From the NCBI GenBank assembly GCA_032358165.1, contig JAALGY010000016.1:310001-374000 (forward strand): 64,000 nt of DNA, read 5' to 3'. The position numbers and the translations under genes were made by a program. The DNA is from Diplosphaera chodatii (lineage: Eukaryota > Chlorophyta > Trebouxiophyceae > Prasiolales > Stichococcaceae). The notes beneath the pieces were generated by a model. It saw nothing but the letters and a program-made list of their open reading frames with translations, was not told the origin of the DNA and searched no databases. This document shows positions 12,601-23,040 of this stretch, one piece after another; the stretch's first letter is position 1; every line of letters starts with the position of its first letter.

Positions 12601-15600
12601 ATGACTACCGGAAGTACTTTGAAGCCGACGCCGCGCTGTCGCGCCGCTTCCAGCCGGTCCTGGTGGATGCGCCCTCGCCCGAGCTCGCCCGCCGCATGCT
12701 GGAGGTGCCTCCTGCCATGTGGTGCCACCCCGCTCGGTCATCTGCTGTGCATGCAGTAGAGGCTGCTGACATGGTGTGCGTCGACTCCGTGTATGCCAAC
12801 AGAGTCTGTCCCACTGTGCTGCAGGGGCTGCGGGAGGCGTACGAGCGGCACCACAAGTGCGTGTTTGAGCCGGCGGCGCTGGACGCAGCTGTGCAGCTGT
12901 CCGTGCGCTACATCGCAGACCGCCAGCTGCCGGACAAGGTGAGGCCGCCGCACGCACGACGCCACCGCTGGCCCTAAGGCCCGGGGGAGATGCCTGGAGA
13001 GGCCCCGCACCCCTCTTGAACCGGGCCGCGCTGAGGGGCTTCTTGTGGGTGTGTTGCGCCAGTCTAAGTACACCCAGATGCTCACCACAACAATTTATTG
13101 GGCGCAGGCAATAGATGTGCTGGACGAGGCGGGGTCGCGGGCGCACATCGCGGCGTACCTGGGGCGCGCGGCCGCCGACAGCAGCGGGCGGCCGGGCGGC
13201 GCGGGGCCCTGGGCGGAGCTGCAGGACGTGCTGGCCGCCAAGGCGGAGGCGGCGCAGGTGCTGCAACTGCGCCGCTGCAGCTGGAAAGGCTGGAGTGTGC
13301 ACGGGGACTGCATCAGCCCTGCATCCTGCAGAAGTTGTGTTGCGACTTGGTGCAACTGCCAAGGCGGCGCGCCCGCCTGGACAATTGATCTCAAGTATGG
13401 GAGTCTAGCATACGCATCGAGATGGAGGCCCATCACCCATTGTCATGACTTGCAGGAGGGGCGGTATGAGGAGGCGGCGCTGCTGCGGGCGCGGCAGGTG
13501 GAGCTGGTGGAGGCGCTCACCGCCGCCGTGGACGCGGGGCCCCGCCTGCCCCGGGTGCGCCCCAGACCCCACCACATGCCACTTGGGAGTTAGGAAAAAA
13601 GCTCGCACGTGGAATAGGGTGCACACAGGGTTCGGCACCCAGGTGGCGGCGATGCCCTTGGGCCCTCGTTGCCGGCGGCGGGGCCAGCTCCCCGTGTGCC
13701 GGTCGCCAGGGCGGCAGAGCTCAGCAGGGACTGAGGACCGCCATGATGTGCCGTGCCCGCAGGTCGGCGCAGCAGACGTCGCGGCGGTGGTGGCCGCGTG
13801 GACGCGGATACCAGTGGAGACGCTGGCGGCCGCCGACGCCGTGCGCCTGCAGCGGCTGCCCGAGGCGCTGGCGGTGCGTGCGTCCAGCTGCAGGGTCGCA
13901 TGATGTGCTCCGTAGTTAGTGACGCAATGCAAAGGCCAGCACAATCACAACCTGACATGGTGCACATGATCTGGCTGAGGCTGGAAGTCGCTCTGCACCT
14001 GATGTTGATGGTGAAAGCCTGACTGATGTTCCTCTTCAATATCCAGCGGCTTGAGCCTGGGGGCCGGGGCTGCTCAACAGCTCCCGGGCCACTGACCCTG
14101 GGCATGAATGCCGCTGCTACAGGGCCGGGTCGCAGGCCAGGCAGAAGCAGTGTCAGCAGCGGCGCGGGCGCTGCAGCGCGCCGGGGCTGGGCTGCGGGAT
14201 GGCCGCCGCCCTGTGGCGGCGCTGCTGTTCTGCGGACCAACTGGTGTCGGCAAAACACACCTCGCAAAGGTATCAGCTCATCGACACTGATATCATCACC
14301 ACAATCGTTACAGTTCGTTTCATTTCATGTTTTGTGATCGATGCCACATGTGCGCCTACCCTGCACTGCAAGCTGGGGTGGGAAGACAGGTGTCATCCGG
14401 CGGGAGACATCAGTTTGAGGCAGGATGCGGCTCACAAATGCACATCCTCTACTGCCCTGGCAGGTGGTCGCGGAGCAGTTCTGCGGCACGGCCGACGGCA
14501 TCACCCGCGTCGACTGCAGCGAGCTCATGGAGCGCCACGCCATCAGCAAGCTCATCGGCTCGCCGCCAGGTGAGCGTCGTTCAAGGGTGCGACATTCTGT
14601 TTGAGCTCTCGAGCCACTGTTGCAGGCAGGCTAGCTGTATGCAACCTTTGCAGCATGGTGCACTGCCGCCAGAAGTGGCTATACAAGCCTGCGGTGAATG
14701 GAGACACATCGACTCGTCGTCAATGGGCAGGCTTCATGGGCTACGGGGAGGCAGCTGGCCTGACGGAGGCTGTGCGGCGACGACCGGCGGGCGTGGTGCT
14801 GTTCGATGAGGTCGAAAAGGTGTGCCTTACTGCACGCCTACTAACCGCCATGGCTGGAGGGCAGATGCCTGGACATGCACATGCAGATCACCACGCCAGC
14901 CGAGAAAATACCTGGAGCAGTTTAGACAGCAAAGTGGACATGCTGTTGAGTGCAGCAAAAGCTCAGGAGTGAGCAACCGAATGCTTGCAGGCGCACCCGG
15001 ACATGCTGAACGTGCTGCTGCAGATTCTGGAGGATGGCCGCCTGACCGACAGCAAGGTGCTGGTCTCGATGGACTTCGCCTCATGCTTGCCATCATTGGA
15101 CTGCTCGACATCATTTGCACCACTTCCGCAGTACACCAGGTGCTCAATATCGCTGTTGTACCTGAATTCCATCTTGTTTACGCATCTGGAATACGCAAAC
15201 CGCGCTGTGCAGGGTCGCGTGGTGTTCTTCCAGCACTCGCTGGTGGTCATGACCAGCAACGTCGGCTCGGCGGCCATCGCCGGCAGCGCAGGCACCATCG
15301 GCTTCCAGCTGGACGCCAGCGGCGCCGATGCAGCGGAGGCGGCGTACGGTCGGATCAGGGAGCGTGTCACCGAGGAGCTCAAGGTAGCGCTCGCCCCGCA
15401 GGAACGCTGGCAAGAGCCGAGCTTCCAAATGCCGTTGACAAGCATGGAAAGTCGGTTTGTCTGACCTGTCTCTAAGTGGGTGATTGTCAGCAGCGCTCTG
15501 ACCTCTTGGCACATGATGCGCTGGTGGCATCGAGGCTGTGGCAATCCGCAGGCCTTCTTCAGGCCGGAGCTGCTCAATCGGCTGGACGAGGTGGTGTGCT

Positions 15601-16386
15601 TCCGCCCCCTGGACGCCGCCGCGGTTTGTGCAGTGACGAGGCTGCTGGTCGCCGAAACTGCTGCTCGGCTGCTGGAGCGGCGGATCCGGCTGGACGTCGC
15701 GCCGGATCTGATCAGTCACATCGCCTCCACCGGCTTCGACCAGGTGCTGACACCGCCGCTCGAATATGCAGACACATGTAGGCCTTCTAGCACCCGCAGA
15801 CGATCCAATGCACTCTGGCTGTAGCCTGCCACATGGACATGCACTCTGCTGCACTCTCACTGCACCGCATATGTGGTCCTTGAGCTTAAGCCTGGTGCAA
15901 TCTGCAGGACTATGGGGCGCGGCCGCTGCGGCGGGCGGTGGCGGGGACCCTGGAGGATGCGCTGGCAGATGTGCTGCTGCGGGGCACGCTGCAGCCGGGC
16001 GACAGCCTGCTGGCCAAGCTGTCCACTGCGGCGGCCGCTGCGGCATCGGCGGGGCGCGCCCCAGTGATGGGCCCTGCAGCAGTGCGCATCCCCCACCGAT
16101 GCCCCTCGTCAGCTCCTCTCAGCCCATTGCTCAACAGGCGCTTGTCATTGCACCTATGTTTCCGTGGTTGAAAACCTGCTTGTGATCCCAGGCGCCAAAT
16201 GTTGGACCAGTCGTATCAAAACATCCGCCTGCTGTGGTGCAGGTGGCGCTGCGCATCCGACGCGGCGGCTACGCAGATGGGAGCAGCCGCGCAGCGGGCC
16301 GCGTGTTGTCCAATGTTTCAGCAGCTGGTGGCCTGCTGGGCACTGCACCGCGGCAGCGGAAGGACAGCACCATACCAGTGGTGTGA
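9666..16386 (+). CDS. CLPD: ClpD-like Hsp100 chaperone ATPase (plastid Clp unfoldase)
   Basis: AAA+ unfoldase that feeds substrates to the plastid Clp protease. Exons: 9666-9926, 10214-10282, 10403-10573, 10718-10819, 10949-11070, 11178-11454, 11599-11775, 12000-12127, 12330-12463, 12601-12704, 12825-12938, 13108-13257, 13456-13554, 13763-13873, 14123-14269, 14464-14569, 14731-14819, 14991-15056, 15213-15383, 15552-15743, from 15908, and a last exon ending at 16386. Order: transit-like N-terminus, Clp-N repeats ([27 protein letters not shown]), AAA-1 with GEPGVGKT and [15 protein letters not shown], a UVR-like middle segment ([17 protein letters not shown]), AAA-2 with GPTGVGKT and [10 protein letters not shown], then the C-terminal D2 domain with [10 protein letters not shown]. 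The AAA-1 pore loop reads [10 protein letters not shown], as in ClpD, rather than the KYRGEFE of ClpC or ClpB; the [15 protein letters not shown] segment also favours ClpD. About 1,000 residues. The final exon junction is uncertain. Confidence 0.92.
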
Positions 16387-17048
16387 AATAAGGTCGTAGG
16401 CAGCACAGGTCGTGCACAAGGCAGCATGCAGTCAGCAGACGCTGACTTGTACATAGAGTAGTAGCCTTCAGGGGCAGGAGCAGGTGTAAGAGAGGTCAAG
16501 CTTGTATGAAGTAGATGCAGGGTTTGGTGGTATTGGTTTGCACAAACACAATTCGAGCTTTTCATGTGTATGTGAGGGTAGGACCTGGCCTGGCATCAGC
16601 ATGCCAGCTGACCCAGGTGATGGGTATTAGACACTGTACACCAGTTTCCAGCGTGCGATGAAGAGGTGATCTCGGAGGTCAGGAGGAGTGTTGATGCTTT
16701 CAGTGCTTGGTGTGAGACTAACAGGTCAGACATGCTTGGCGCTCCTCTGCTGCTGTGGAGATGAGTCAGATTGACATGGGCAGGATAGAGAGGCTGGGTA
16801 GGTGTAAAGTATGTGCAATTCTATCTGTTTGGTGCGTTGCGAAGCTGTGATTATACTGCCAGCTCTGTTTGACGGAGTACCCGTATGTTCCAGAATCTAT
16901 CTACAGAAGGGCTATGCGCGGTATTCAAGGCCTGAGGGTACCTGCCTGTGCAGGACGGATGCTGATAAGCCTACAAGCTGCGCAAGCAGCCACTCTGCAA
17001 TCCGGTATCACACTGACAGACCAAAGCCGAGTTGCAAGCCTTGCACTG
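16387..17048. other. convergent 3' region of ClpD and bestrophin genes
   Basis: No coding signal recognised. It should hold the 3' untranslated regions of both genes. A TGTAA lies at 16485-16489, 99 bases past the ClpD stop. A second TGTAA is at 16802-16806. Confidence 0.55.
16485..16489 (+). terminator. putative polyadenylation signal (TGTAA) of ClpD
   Basis: TGTAA in sense orientation about 100 bases past the ClpD stop codon, a typical distance for green-algal genes. Confidence 0.45.
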
Positions 17049-20000
17049 CTAGCTTCTGTTGCCAGAGGTACAACAAAATTGTGTCGGTACCATACCATGC
17101 CGCCCGACCAGAGTCCAGTTGTGTAGCATTAGCATCGCTGGCTGTGCTCTACTGCTGCTTTCTGGCTGGTGCGTCGGTGAGCGCTCGGTGCACGGCTGCC
17201 ATGTCCAGGGGAGCCCCGTCAACTGGCGGCCTACCAACTTGGCCATCCAACATCTCCTGCTGATGCGGGCCGACCTGCGAACAGCAATGCCACCCGAGCA
17301 TGGTGTCATGGACTGATGACGTGCGCTGCCCGACAGACGCAGCACATGTGCATCGGTGTCCTGTGGGAGACCTGGGCACACCTGCGCTGCGATTGCACTG
17401 CTGCTGGATGGCCAAAAAGACTGCACGTTGATGCTGTCGCGGCGCTGGTAAGCGTTTCCATCCAGATGCACCGGAGGCTCTAGGCCCTGCTTCGCCGCGT
17501 CCAGCAGTGCTTGGCTCTCCTCTCGCATCTGGAACGCCACCGCACACGGCTGTCAGCACACGCCCATCAGAGGGTGGCAGGCCGGCCGCTGATTTGTGCC
17601 CCCACCGGCCACACATTGCTCTGGTGCACTTGCGCATCGCCGAGCAGCAGACGCGGTGCTGAACACAGTGCAAGAATGCTCACGCTCACCTGCAGCTCCT
17701 CTTTGACGTTCTGCTCTATAATCTTGCTGAAGTTGTCTAGCGGCAGCACTGCGAAGGGCTGCTCGATCTGGATGCCTGAGCACCCGTGAGAGCACATCTC
17801 GGCTTGCATGCATATCTGTGTGGCGTTGCAATCTGCCCTGGTGGGACGATGCATACTGTGACGCCAAAAGCAGTGGCAGCAGCAGTGTAGCAAGCAGCTC
17901 ACCAATGTTCTCAATGCCAATCAGCAGGAATGCCACAATAGCAGACACGAAAGGCGTCAGCCATTGGCAGGTCTTCCACAGGGCAAAAGGCAGCAGGCTG
18001 ATGTAGGTGATGATAAAACGGGAAGTGTGCCTCTGCAGGAAGAACAGCCACATCATCAAAAGCATTTGTCTCACCGTTGACAACGATGAAGCCTTCAATG
18101 CACATGCACGTAGGTCACTGCAATGAACAGTGGTCTCCCTCTCGCCACACCGTGTAGGCGCGGGGTATAGGCTGCCTGCGTCATGTGATATATACACTCT
18201 GGTAAGGGCGAAGCATGCGGCCGCAAGGTGCCTGGCATTATGGCAGGTACTCGACAGCAGGCCAGGTCTGTCACATTGTTTGCACACCGCAGCAGCCGCT
18301 CAGCGGCCGCCACGTGGTCTGCGTACTCCGAGATGCGGGCGTTGATCGGCTGGAAGGTCATGTCCGAGCTGGCCAGTGCGAATGCTGCGTCCGACGCCGC
18401 CTGCAGCGGCGCAGCACCTGGGCCGGTCAGCGTCTCACGCTCTGGCAGCAACCATCACACGTAGTGCATGCCGGTAGGCAGAACCATGAAGGCATATCCA
18501 GACGCAGCAGGAGTGCAGTGTGCCAGCGGCAGGCTGCCCACCTGGGAAACAGCTGTGGGCCGGTGGCGAGCGCGCTCAAGGAACTCCAGCTCCCGCTTTG
18601 TCAGCACCCGCTGCACAGCGCAGCCAGAAGGCACAGTCACTGAGGACGATCAACATCGTTCACTGAGAAAGAGTTACAACATGCTCGCATTCAGCATTGC
18701 GACCACTGCTGCCTCACTGGCAGTCGCCCAAGTGGTGCTGCCCTATACAACCGTGGTCTTATGACTCCCCGCACCTGCAGTTGCGGCGGCAGGCCCGTGA
18801 ACTCCGTGACGTGGTGATGCAGGATGTGGGGCATCGCCACCGTCCACCGCGCCAGCATGGCCACCAGGTGCGCGCTGTCTGGCTTTGCCACCGTCATTCC
18901 CTGCGGTGCCGCAGGGTCCAAGTACAGGGTTCGGCCAGACGGTTCAAGTTCCGCAGCGCAGCAACCGCAGCATGCTCCTCCTAAGCTCTGGCGTGCACTT
19001 TGTTCGGCAGTGTTGCTTTGCCACTGTGCCGAGGAACACCTTAACAACGTTCCACAGCATGCTCGGTGTGCTGCTCACCTGGCGGACGATGTCACGCGTC
19101 AGGCCCAGCATGCCACCTAGGATCTTTCGAGCCTCCCACCACCTGCACAACAAGTACCTCAGCTGGCTTCCTATGCATTGTAGCTCACCACCAAGCTACA
19201 GCAGCGCCAGATGCTGTGCTATCCTCCGTCCATTGCATCACCTGTCATACGTGTTGTTGGTCCTGAAAACCAGGAGCAGTGCAAGCGCAAAGGAGGTGAG
19301 TACAAATGGCTCCTGCAGCACCCCAGGAAGATGCTCAAGGCATAGGCTTGCCCCTTCGCTGACTGCTCATGCAGTTGCAAGGAACAGCACAATGTTCATG
19401 AGAATTTGCTGCCATTGGGGCCATATCGAGAGGATTATGATGCGGCCGGCCCGGTCAGCTGGGCGGGCATACCGTGTAATCATGTGTTGAGATCTTTGGA
19501 GCCCCCCGAGGCTCAGCCTTTTCTACATATACGCCCAGCAGGCAGGCAATCCCTGCCGCCTGCATGCCAGGAGATCTGACTCATCATCATCATACAGGCC
19601 AAGGCAAGGCTGACTGCATGCATGAGGGCACGCCGCGTCATACTTGCGGGTCAACCTGACAGTCAATCAGCAAGTTTGTGTGGTCCATCGGTGGCGCACC
19701 ATGATAACTGGCGGCCAATACCATGCCGCGACCATCAAACTGCACATGCACAGCAACCACAGTCAGCCGTCCCAGCCGCCTGCGCAGCAACAGTGAGCGG
19801 CAGATCTCCCCCATGGCATGCGGCGCTCACCAGGTGAACGGATGTGGGACATGGCGTGCCCACGACTTGTGCGCCTGCCACTTCTCCCTGCAGCACGTGA
19901 TTAGGCCTGGTGCACGATGGCCAGACGGGCCCTGGCCGCCGCCACATGCACGCCAAAGCATGCGCCCAGCTCCAGCGGCGGCCTTTGCATGCATGCTCAC

Positions 20001-20131
20001 CAGTCGTACGAGTCGTCGCAGTACAGGTCAAAGGCGTCGAAGCATGGACAGCAGGCCGTGTGGGGGAACCAGTAGGCCCGGCCAAGCTCCTTCTTTGCTG
20101 ACCGCTGCTTCAGGCAGCAGGACCACGACAT
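17049..20131 (-). CDS. bestrophin-family (UPF0187) anion channel, probably plastid
   Basis: Bestrophin-like channels pass chloride or bicarbonate; algal and plant members sit in the thylakoid membrane. Minus-strand exons I can place: 20131-20001, 19887-19831, 19312-19242, 19142-19079, one ending 18775, 18610-18542, 18439-18288, 18175-18151, 18032-17903, 17775-17690 and 17528-17382. Diagnostic segments in order: DDSYDWEKWQAHKSWARHV near the N-terminus; LTSFALALLLVFRTN followed by YDRWWEARKILGG; LVAMLARWTVAMPHIL; QPIPRAYT; the membrane segment FALWKTCQWLTPFVSAIVAF; and GIENIGIQIEQPF, which is the family's C-terminal signature. The exon for the first membrane helix (about 19486-19380, VITRYARP...) and the last exon are uncertain; the in-frame stop at 17049 is only a limit. 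The start is the first ATG after an in-frame stop, but an upstream transit-peptide exon may exist. Confidence 0.85.
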
Positions 20132-20956
20132 GATGGTGCGGCCTGGGTGATACGGTGCAACCTGCTGTCAATCTGAGGGCCTCAGTGCCCCTCCCTTCCA
20201 AGCTCCGCTGACGCTGCACCTTGACCACCTGGTGCTGATCAACACTATCTCAGTGCTCTGTCATACTGCGGCTTCTTACAACGCCAACGTCTGCGGGATC
20301 ACCACGGCCAGGTGCCAGCGCTAACTCAGATGCCAAATGAAGCTTCAAGCTTGTTACCAGGTCGACGCGAGTCACAGGCCAAATGCTTCGGCTTCAAGCA
20401 TCGTGATAAGAGGGATTGGCAATCCTGGATTGGCCACTTTTGCTGGCGGTAGCACCAGCGAAACTGTCCACGATGTTCTAGAACACAGAGATGAACAAGC
20501 GTTATCATCCACCCGAGAGCGCGATGCCAACCACTGGGTGCACTTGGTCGGTGACTCGGTGTAGCAAATTACTGATGGTGCTGGCCTCTGTAGTCATTGC
20601 CACCTCAGCTCCGCCTGCTAGGACCGATGTTGCCATTCCGATTGCCTGTGGGCCTCTTCGCAATGCTTGCTGTTGTCTCAGGGTACGTGATGGTTCGCCA
20701 TTGCAAGTGTTGGATTTGCCAAAATTGCAATGCTGCCAAGTGCCGCCGCTGCGGTTTGTCCCAACTCTGACCACATGCTCTGTTGTTCTGCTCGCCTGCC
20801 ATGTCAACGATGACCAACCCCAATCACAACATACCCAACCCAGCCAGCATCATCGGCTGGATCCTTTCCAAAGTGTTCGCGCCAGGGCACGACCCTCTCG
20901 GAGAGCCCAGCTGGCGTGCCAATGTGGCGCAGCATCAGCGCTGCCATTGATGTTGC
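20132..20956. other. intergenic region between bestrophin and LHCB5
   Basis: No convincing coding exon. It should hold the LHCB5 3' untranslated region and the bestrophin promoter, and possibly a bestrophin 5' exon with transit-peptide codons that I cannot identify. Confidence 0.5.
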
Positions 20957-22249
20957 TCAGAGCGTCGGGAGACGGTCCTCTGCTCCCAGGACGGTCAGCA
21001 GGTTGTAGCCGAAGGGGTCAGATACGTGCTTGGCCCAGTTGGCATAGGGTCCCTCGCCGGTGACGTAGCCCTGGAAAGCGAAGCCCAGGACGGAGATCAT
21101 GGCCAGGCGACCGTTCTTGATCTCCTTGACCTTCAGCTCCTGCAGCGTCTCGGGGTCATCGGCCAGGCCCAGGGGGTCGAACGGACCGCCGGGGTAGAGG
21201 GTGTCCAGGCCGTTGAACACATCGGCGTCGAACTTGCCGCCGCCCTTGCCCGGGGAGTAGCCCGGGGGGCCGCTCTGGGTGCGCCTGTAGTTCTCCACAG
21301 CGCCGATCAGGACGACCTCCACCAGGGTGATGGCGACCAGCGGCAGCGGATTGTTCACGATGCCGAAGGGCACGGCGAAGTAGTTCAGGGTGCCGCCGTT
21401 CAGCATCTCCGCGCCGGTCTCGAACCATGTGCCGCCCTTGATATCTGCGCCGTTGGCCTGCAGGCCCTCGGGGATGACGATGCCGGCGGCTGCGAGCATG
21501 GCCCACCGTGCGTGGATCAGCTCGTATGCGCGGTACTGCTCCACCTGTGCCGGGTCCTTGCCCAGGCCCAGCGGGTCATAGCCGTAGTCGCCAGCCAGGG
21601 AGCCGTTCAGGTAGGAGGGGATGTCCTGGGGGTCCAGCAGGCCGCGGGGCAGGTACAGCGCGCGGCTGGGGCCGTACCACTGGTCCAGGCCCGAGCCGGG
21701 GCTGATGGCCTGGGACGCCTGGCGAACGAAGCGCGGGGTCGTCGCCTGCTTTGGCTTTGAGTTCTGCTTCTTCGGCGCCTGCTTGACCTGCTTGGGCGCG
21801 GCGCGCTTCACCTGCTGGGCTGCCTTCTGCAGTGGCTTAGGTGGCGCCTTGGGGGCTGCCTTCTTCACCTCTTTCGCTGCCCGCTGGAAGGGGTTCTTGA
21901 AACCACCCGCCTTGGGAGCCGCCTTCTGCACCTCCTTGGCGGGGTTCTTGGGGACCGCCTTCTGGACCTGGGTTGCTGCCCGCTGGAAGGGGTTGTTGCT
22001 CTTGGCCTGCTTGGCCTGCTTTGGCTCCGCCTTCTTGACAACCTGGGTCGCCTTCTTCAGCGCCTGCGTGGCCCTGCCCTTGAGTGGGCCAGCCGCCTTC
22101 TGACCAGCCTTCTCAGCGGTCTTCTCGGCCTTCTTGAAGAAGGCCTGTGTGATCGGAGCGGCGCGCTGCGGCTGCGCGGGCTGCAGCGGGGCTGCACTGG
22201 CCTTCAGGCTCTGGCCCATGAAGCTCTTCTGCAGCATGGCGGACACCAT
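20957..22249 (-). CDS. LHCB5: CP26 minor light-harvesting antenna protein with a long basic repeat region
   Basis: Chlorophyll a/b-binding protein of photosystem II. It is a single 430-codon exon, unlike every neighbour. Residues 1 to about 36 look like a transit peptide. From about residue 187 the protein is canonical CP26: [28 protein letters not shown], the helix-B motif [17 protein letters not shown], the helix-A motif [12 protein letters not shown], and the typical CP26 ending [25 protein letters not shown]26 rather than CP29 or LHCII is called from the YGPSR start and this C-terminus. Between about residues 37 and 186 is a Lys/Ala/Gln/Pro-rich segment with repeated units: [15 protein letters not shown] (87-101), [15 protein letters not shown] (120-134) and [15 protein letters not shown] (139-153). 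Usual algal CP26 precursors are near 290 residues, so this insertion adds about 140. It has no counterpart I know in the family. Confidence 0.97.
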   Translation of the reverse strand: MVSAMLQKSFMGQSLKASAAPLQPAQPQRAAPITQAFFKKAEKTAEKAGQKAAGPLKGRATQALKKATQVVKKAEPKQAKQAKSNNPFQRAATQVQKAVPKNPAKEVQKAAPKAGGFKNPFQRAAKEVKKAAPKAPPKPLQKAAQQVKRAAPKQVKQAPKKQNSKPKQATTPRFVRQASQAISPGSGLDQWYGPSRALYLPRGLLDPQDIPSYLNGSLAGDYGYDPLGLGKDPAQVEQYRAYELIHARWAMLAAAGIVIPEGLQANGADIKGGTWFETGAEMLNGGTLNYFAVPFGIVNNPLPLVAITLVEVVLIGAVENYRRTQSGPPGYSPGKGGGKFDADVFNGLDTLYPGGPFDPLGLADDPETLQELKVKEIKNGRLAMISVLGFAFQGYVTGEGPYANWAKHVSDPFGYNLLTVLGAEDRLPTL

Positions 22250-23040
22250 CCTTGCAGCAGCCTACGGTAGCCTACGTTCGAGCAGTATGACACCGCTGCA
22301 GAACTCAGAGCGCGGACACAGACCGCGATCGCTTGTGCAGCAGTGACAATCTCCAGCCTCATCCGCGACTAACTGGCAATCTACAACCTTGCAATCCCTC
22401 AGGATTGAGAGCAGTTAGTGCAGCTAGCAAGATTAGCTTTGTCCCCACAGGGTTCAGCTGCTGGCTTTGAACTGGGTGACACACCGACAACACACTTCAC
22501 GCCTTCACAGTGCTGTCTATTGGAACCGCCGGGTGTGACAGTCATGTGAAGTCGAGGGTGGTCAAGTGCTTGCTGTGACATTTGAACTCACTTTGCGAGT
22601 AGTAATCCCAGCACACACTCCGACATAGGGGTCAACTTGCTGGAGGTGCCAAAGATATCTGTTGGACAGCGTTCTGGCAGTGCAGGATGCAAGGTGAACG
22701 CTGTGATCGTGGCTTTGTGAATATACTCCATCAGCTGCATTGCGCCTGTCGCCGCAGATATACATGTGCACTGCACTGCTTGCAGCATCCTTGCGACGAG
22801 GAGCTTCCTGCGTGGAAGAGCGTCTCATGGCTGAGCTGTCTATGCAGGAGCGTCTCGCAGCCACGCTTGACATCCCTGCTGCTGGAGTTGCGGCTAGCGT
22901 TACATGTAATTGCAGAACGGCAACATGTTCACAAGGTATGGTCCGTCATGGCCACATCTGTCATTATCAATGTACACAGCACCAGTGTGAACGTGTTCAT
23001 CGTGTATATCACTGCCCCCCGTGTTCTTTGCTAGGGAGCG
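22250..23040. promoter_or_regulatory. divergent promoter region between LHCB5 and the SET-domain gene
   Basis: 790 bases between divergent starts. It must contain the LHCB5 promoter. It may also contain a 5' exon of the SET gene, because the codon stretch starting at 22828 (MAELSMQERLAATLDIP) looks coding-like, but this is not supported by any recognised domain. No TATA box or light-response motif was identified with confidence. Confidence 0.45.

Noticed and set aside
17049..17381. Calling the whole open region past 17382 as bestrophin coding sequence
   Set aside because: The frame stays open to 17049 but shows no family similarity after the 17528-17382 exon; the real last exon is unknown, so 17049 is only an outer limit.
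21026..21760. 244-codon open frame on the plus strand antisense to LHCB5
   Set aside because: It is the mirror of a GC-rich coding exon; the minus-strand frame encodes an unmistakable CP26, and the antisense frame matches nothing.
22828..22900. MAELSMQERLAATLDIP stretch as first exon of the SET gene
   Set aside because: It looks coding-like but there is no domain support and no clear donor in the right phase to 23041.
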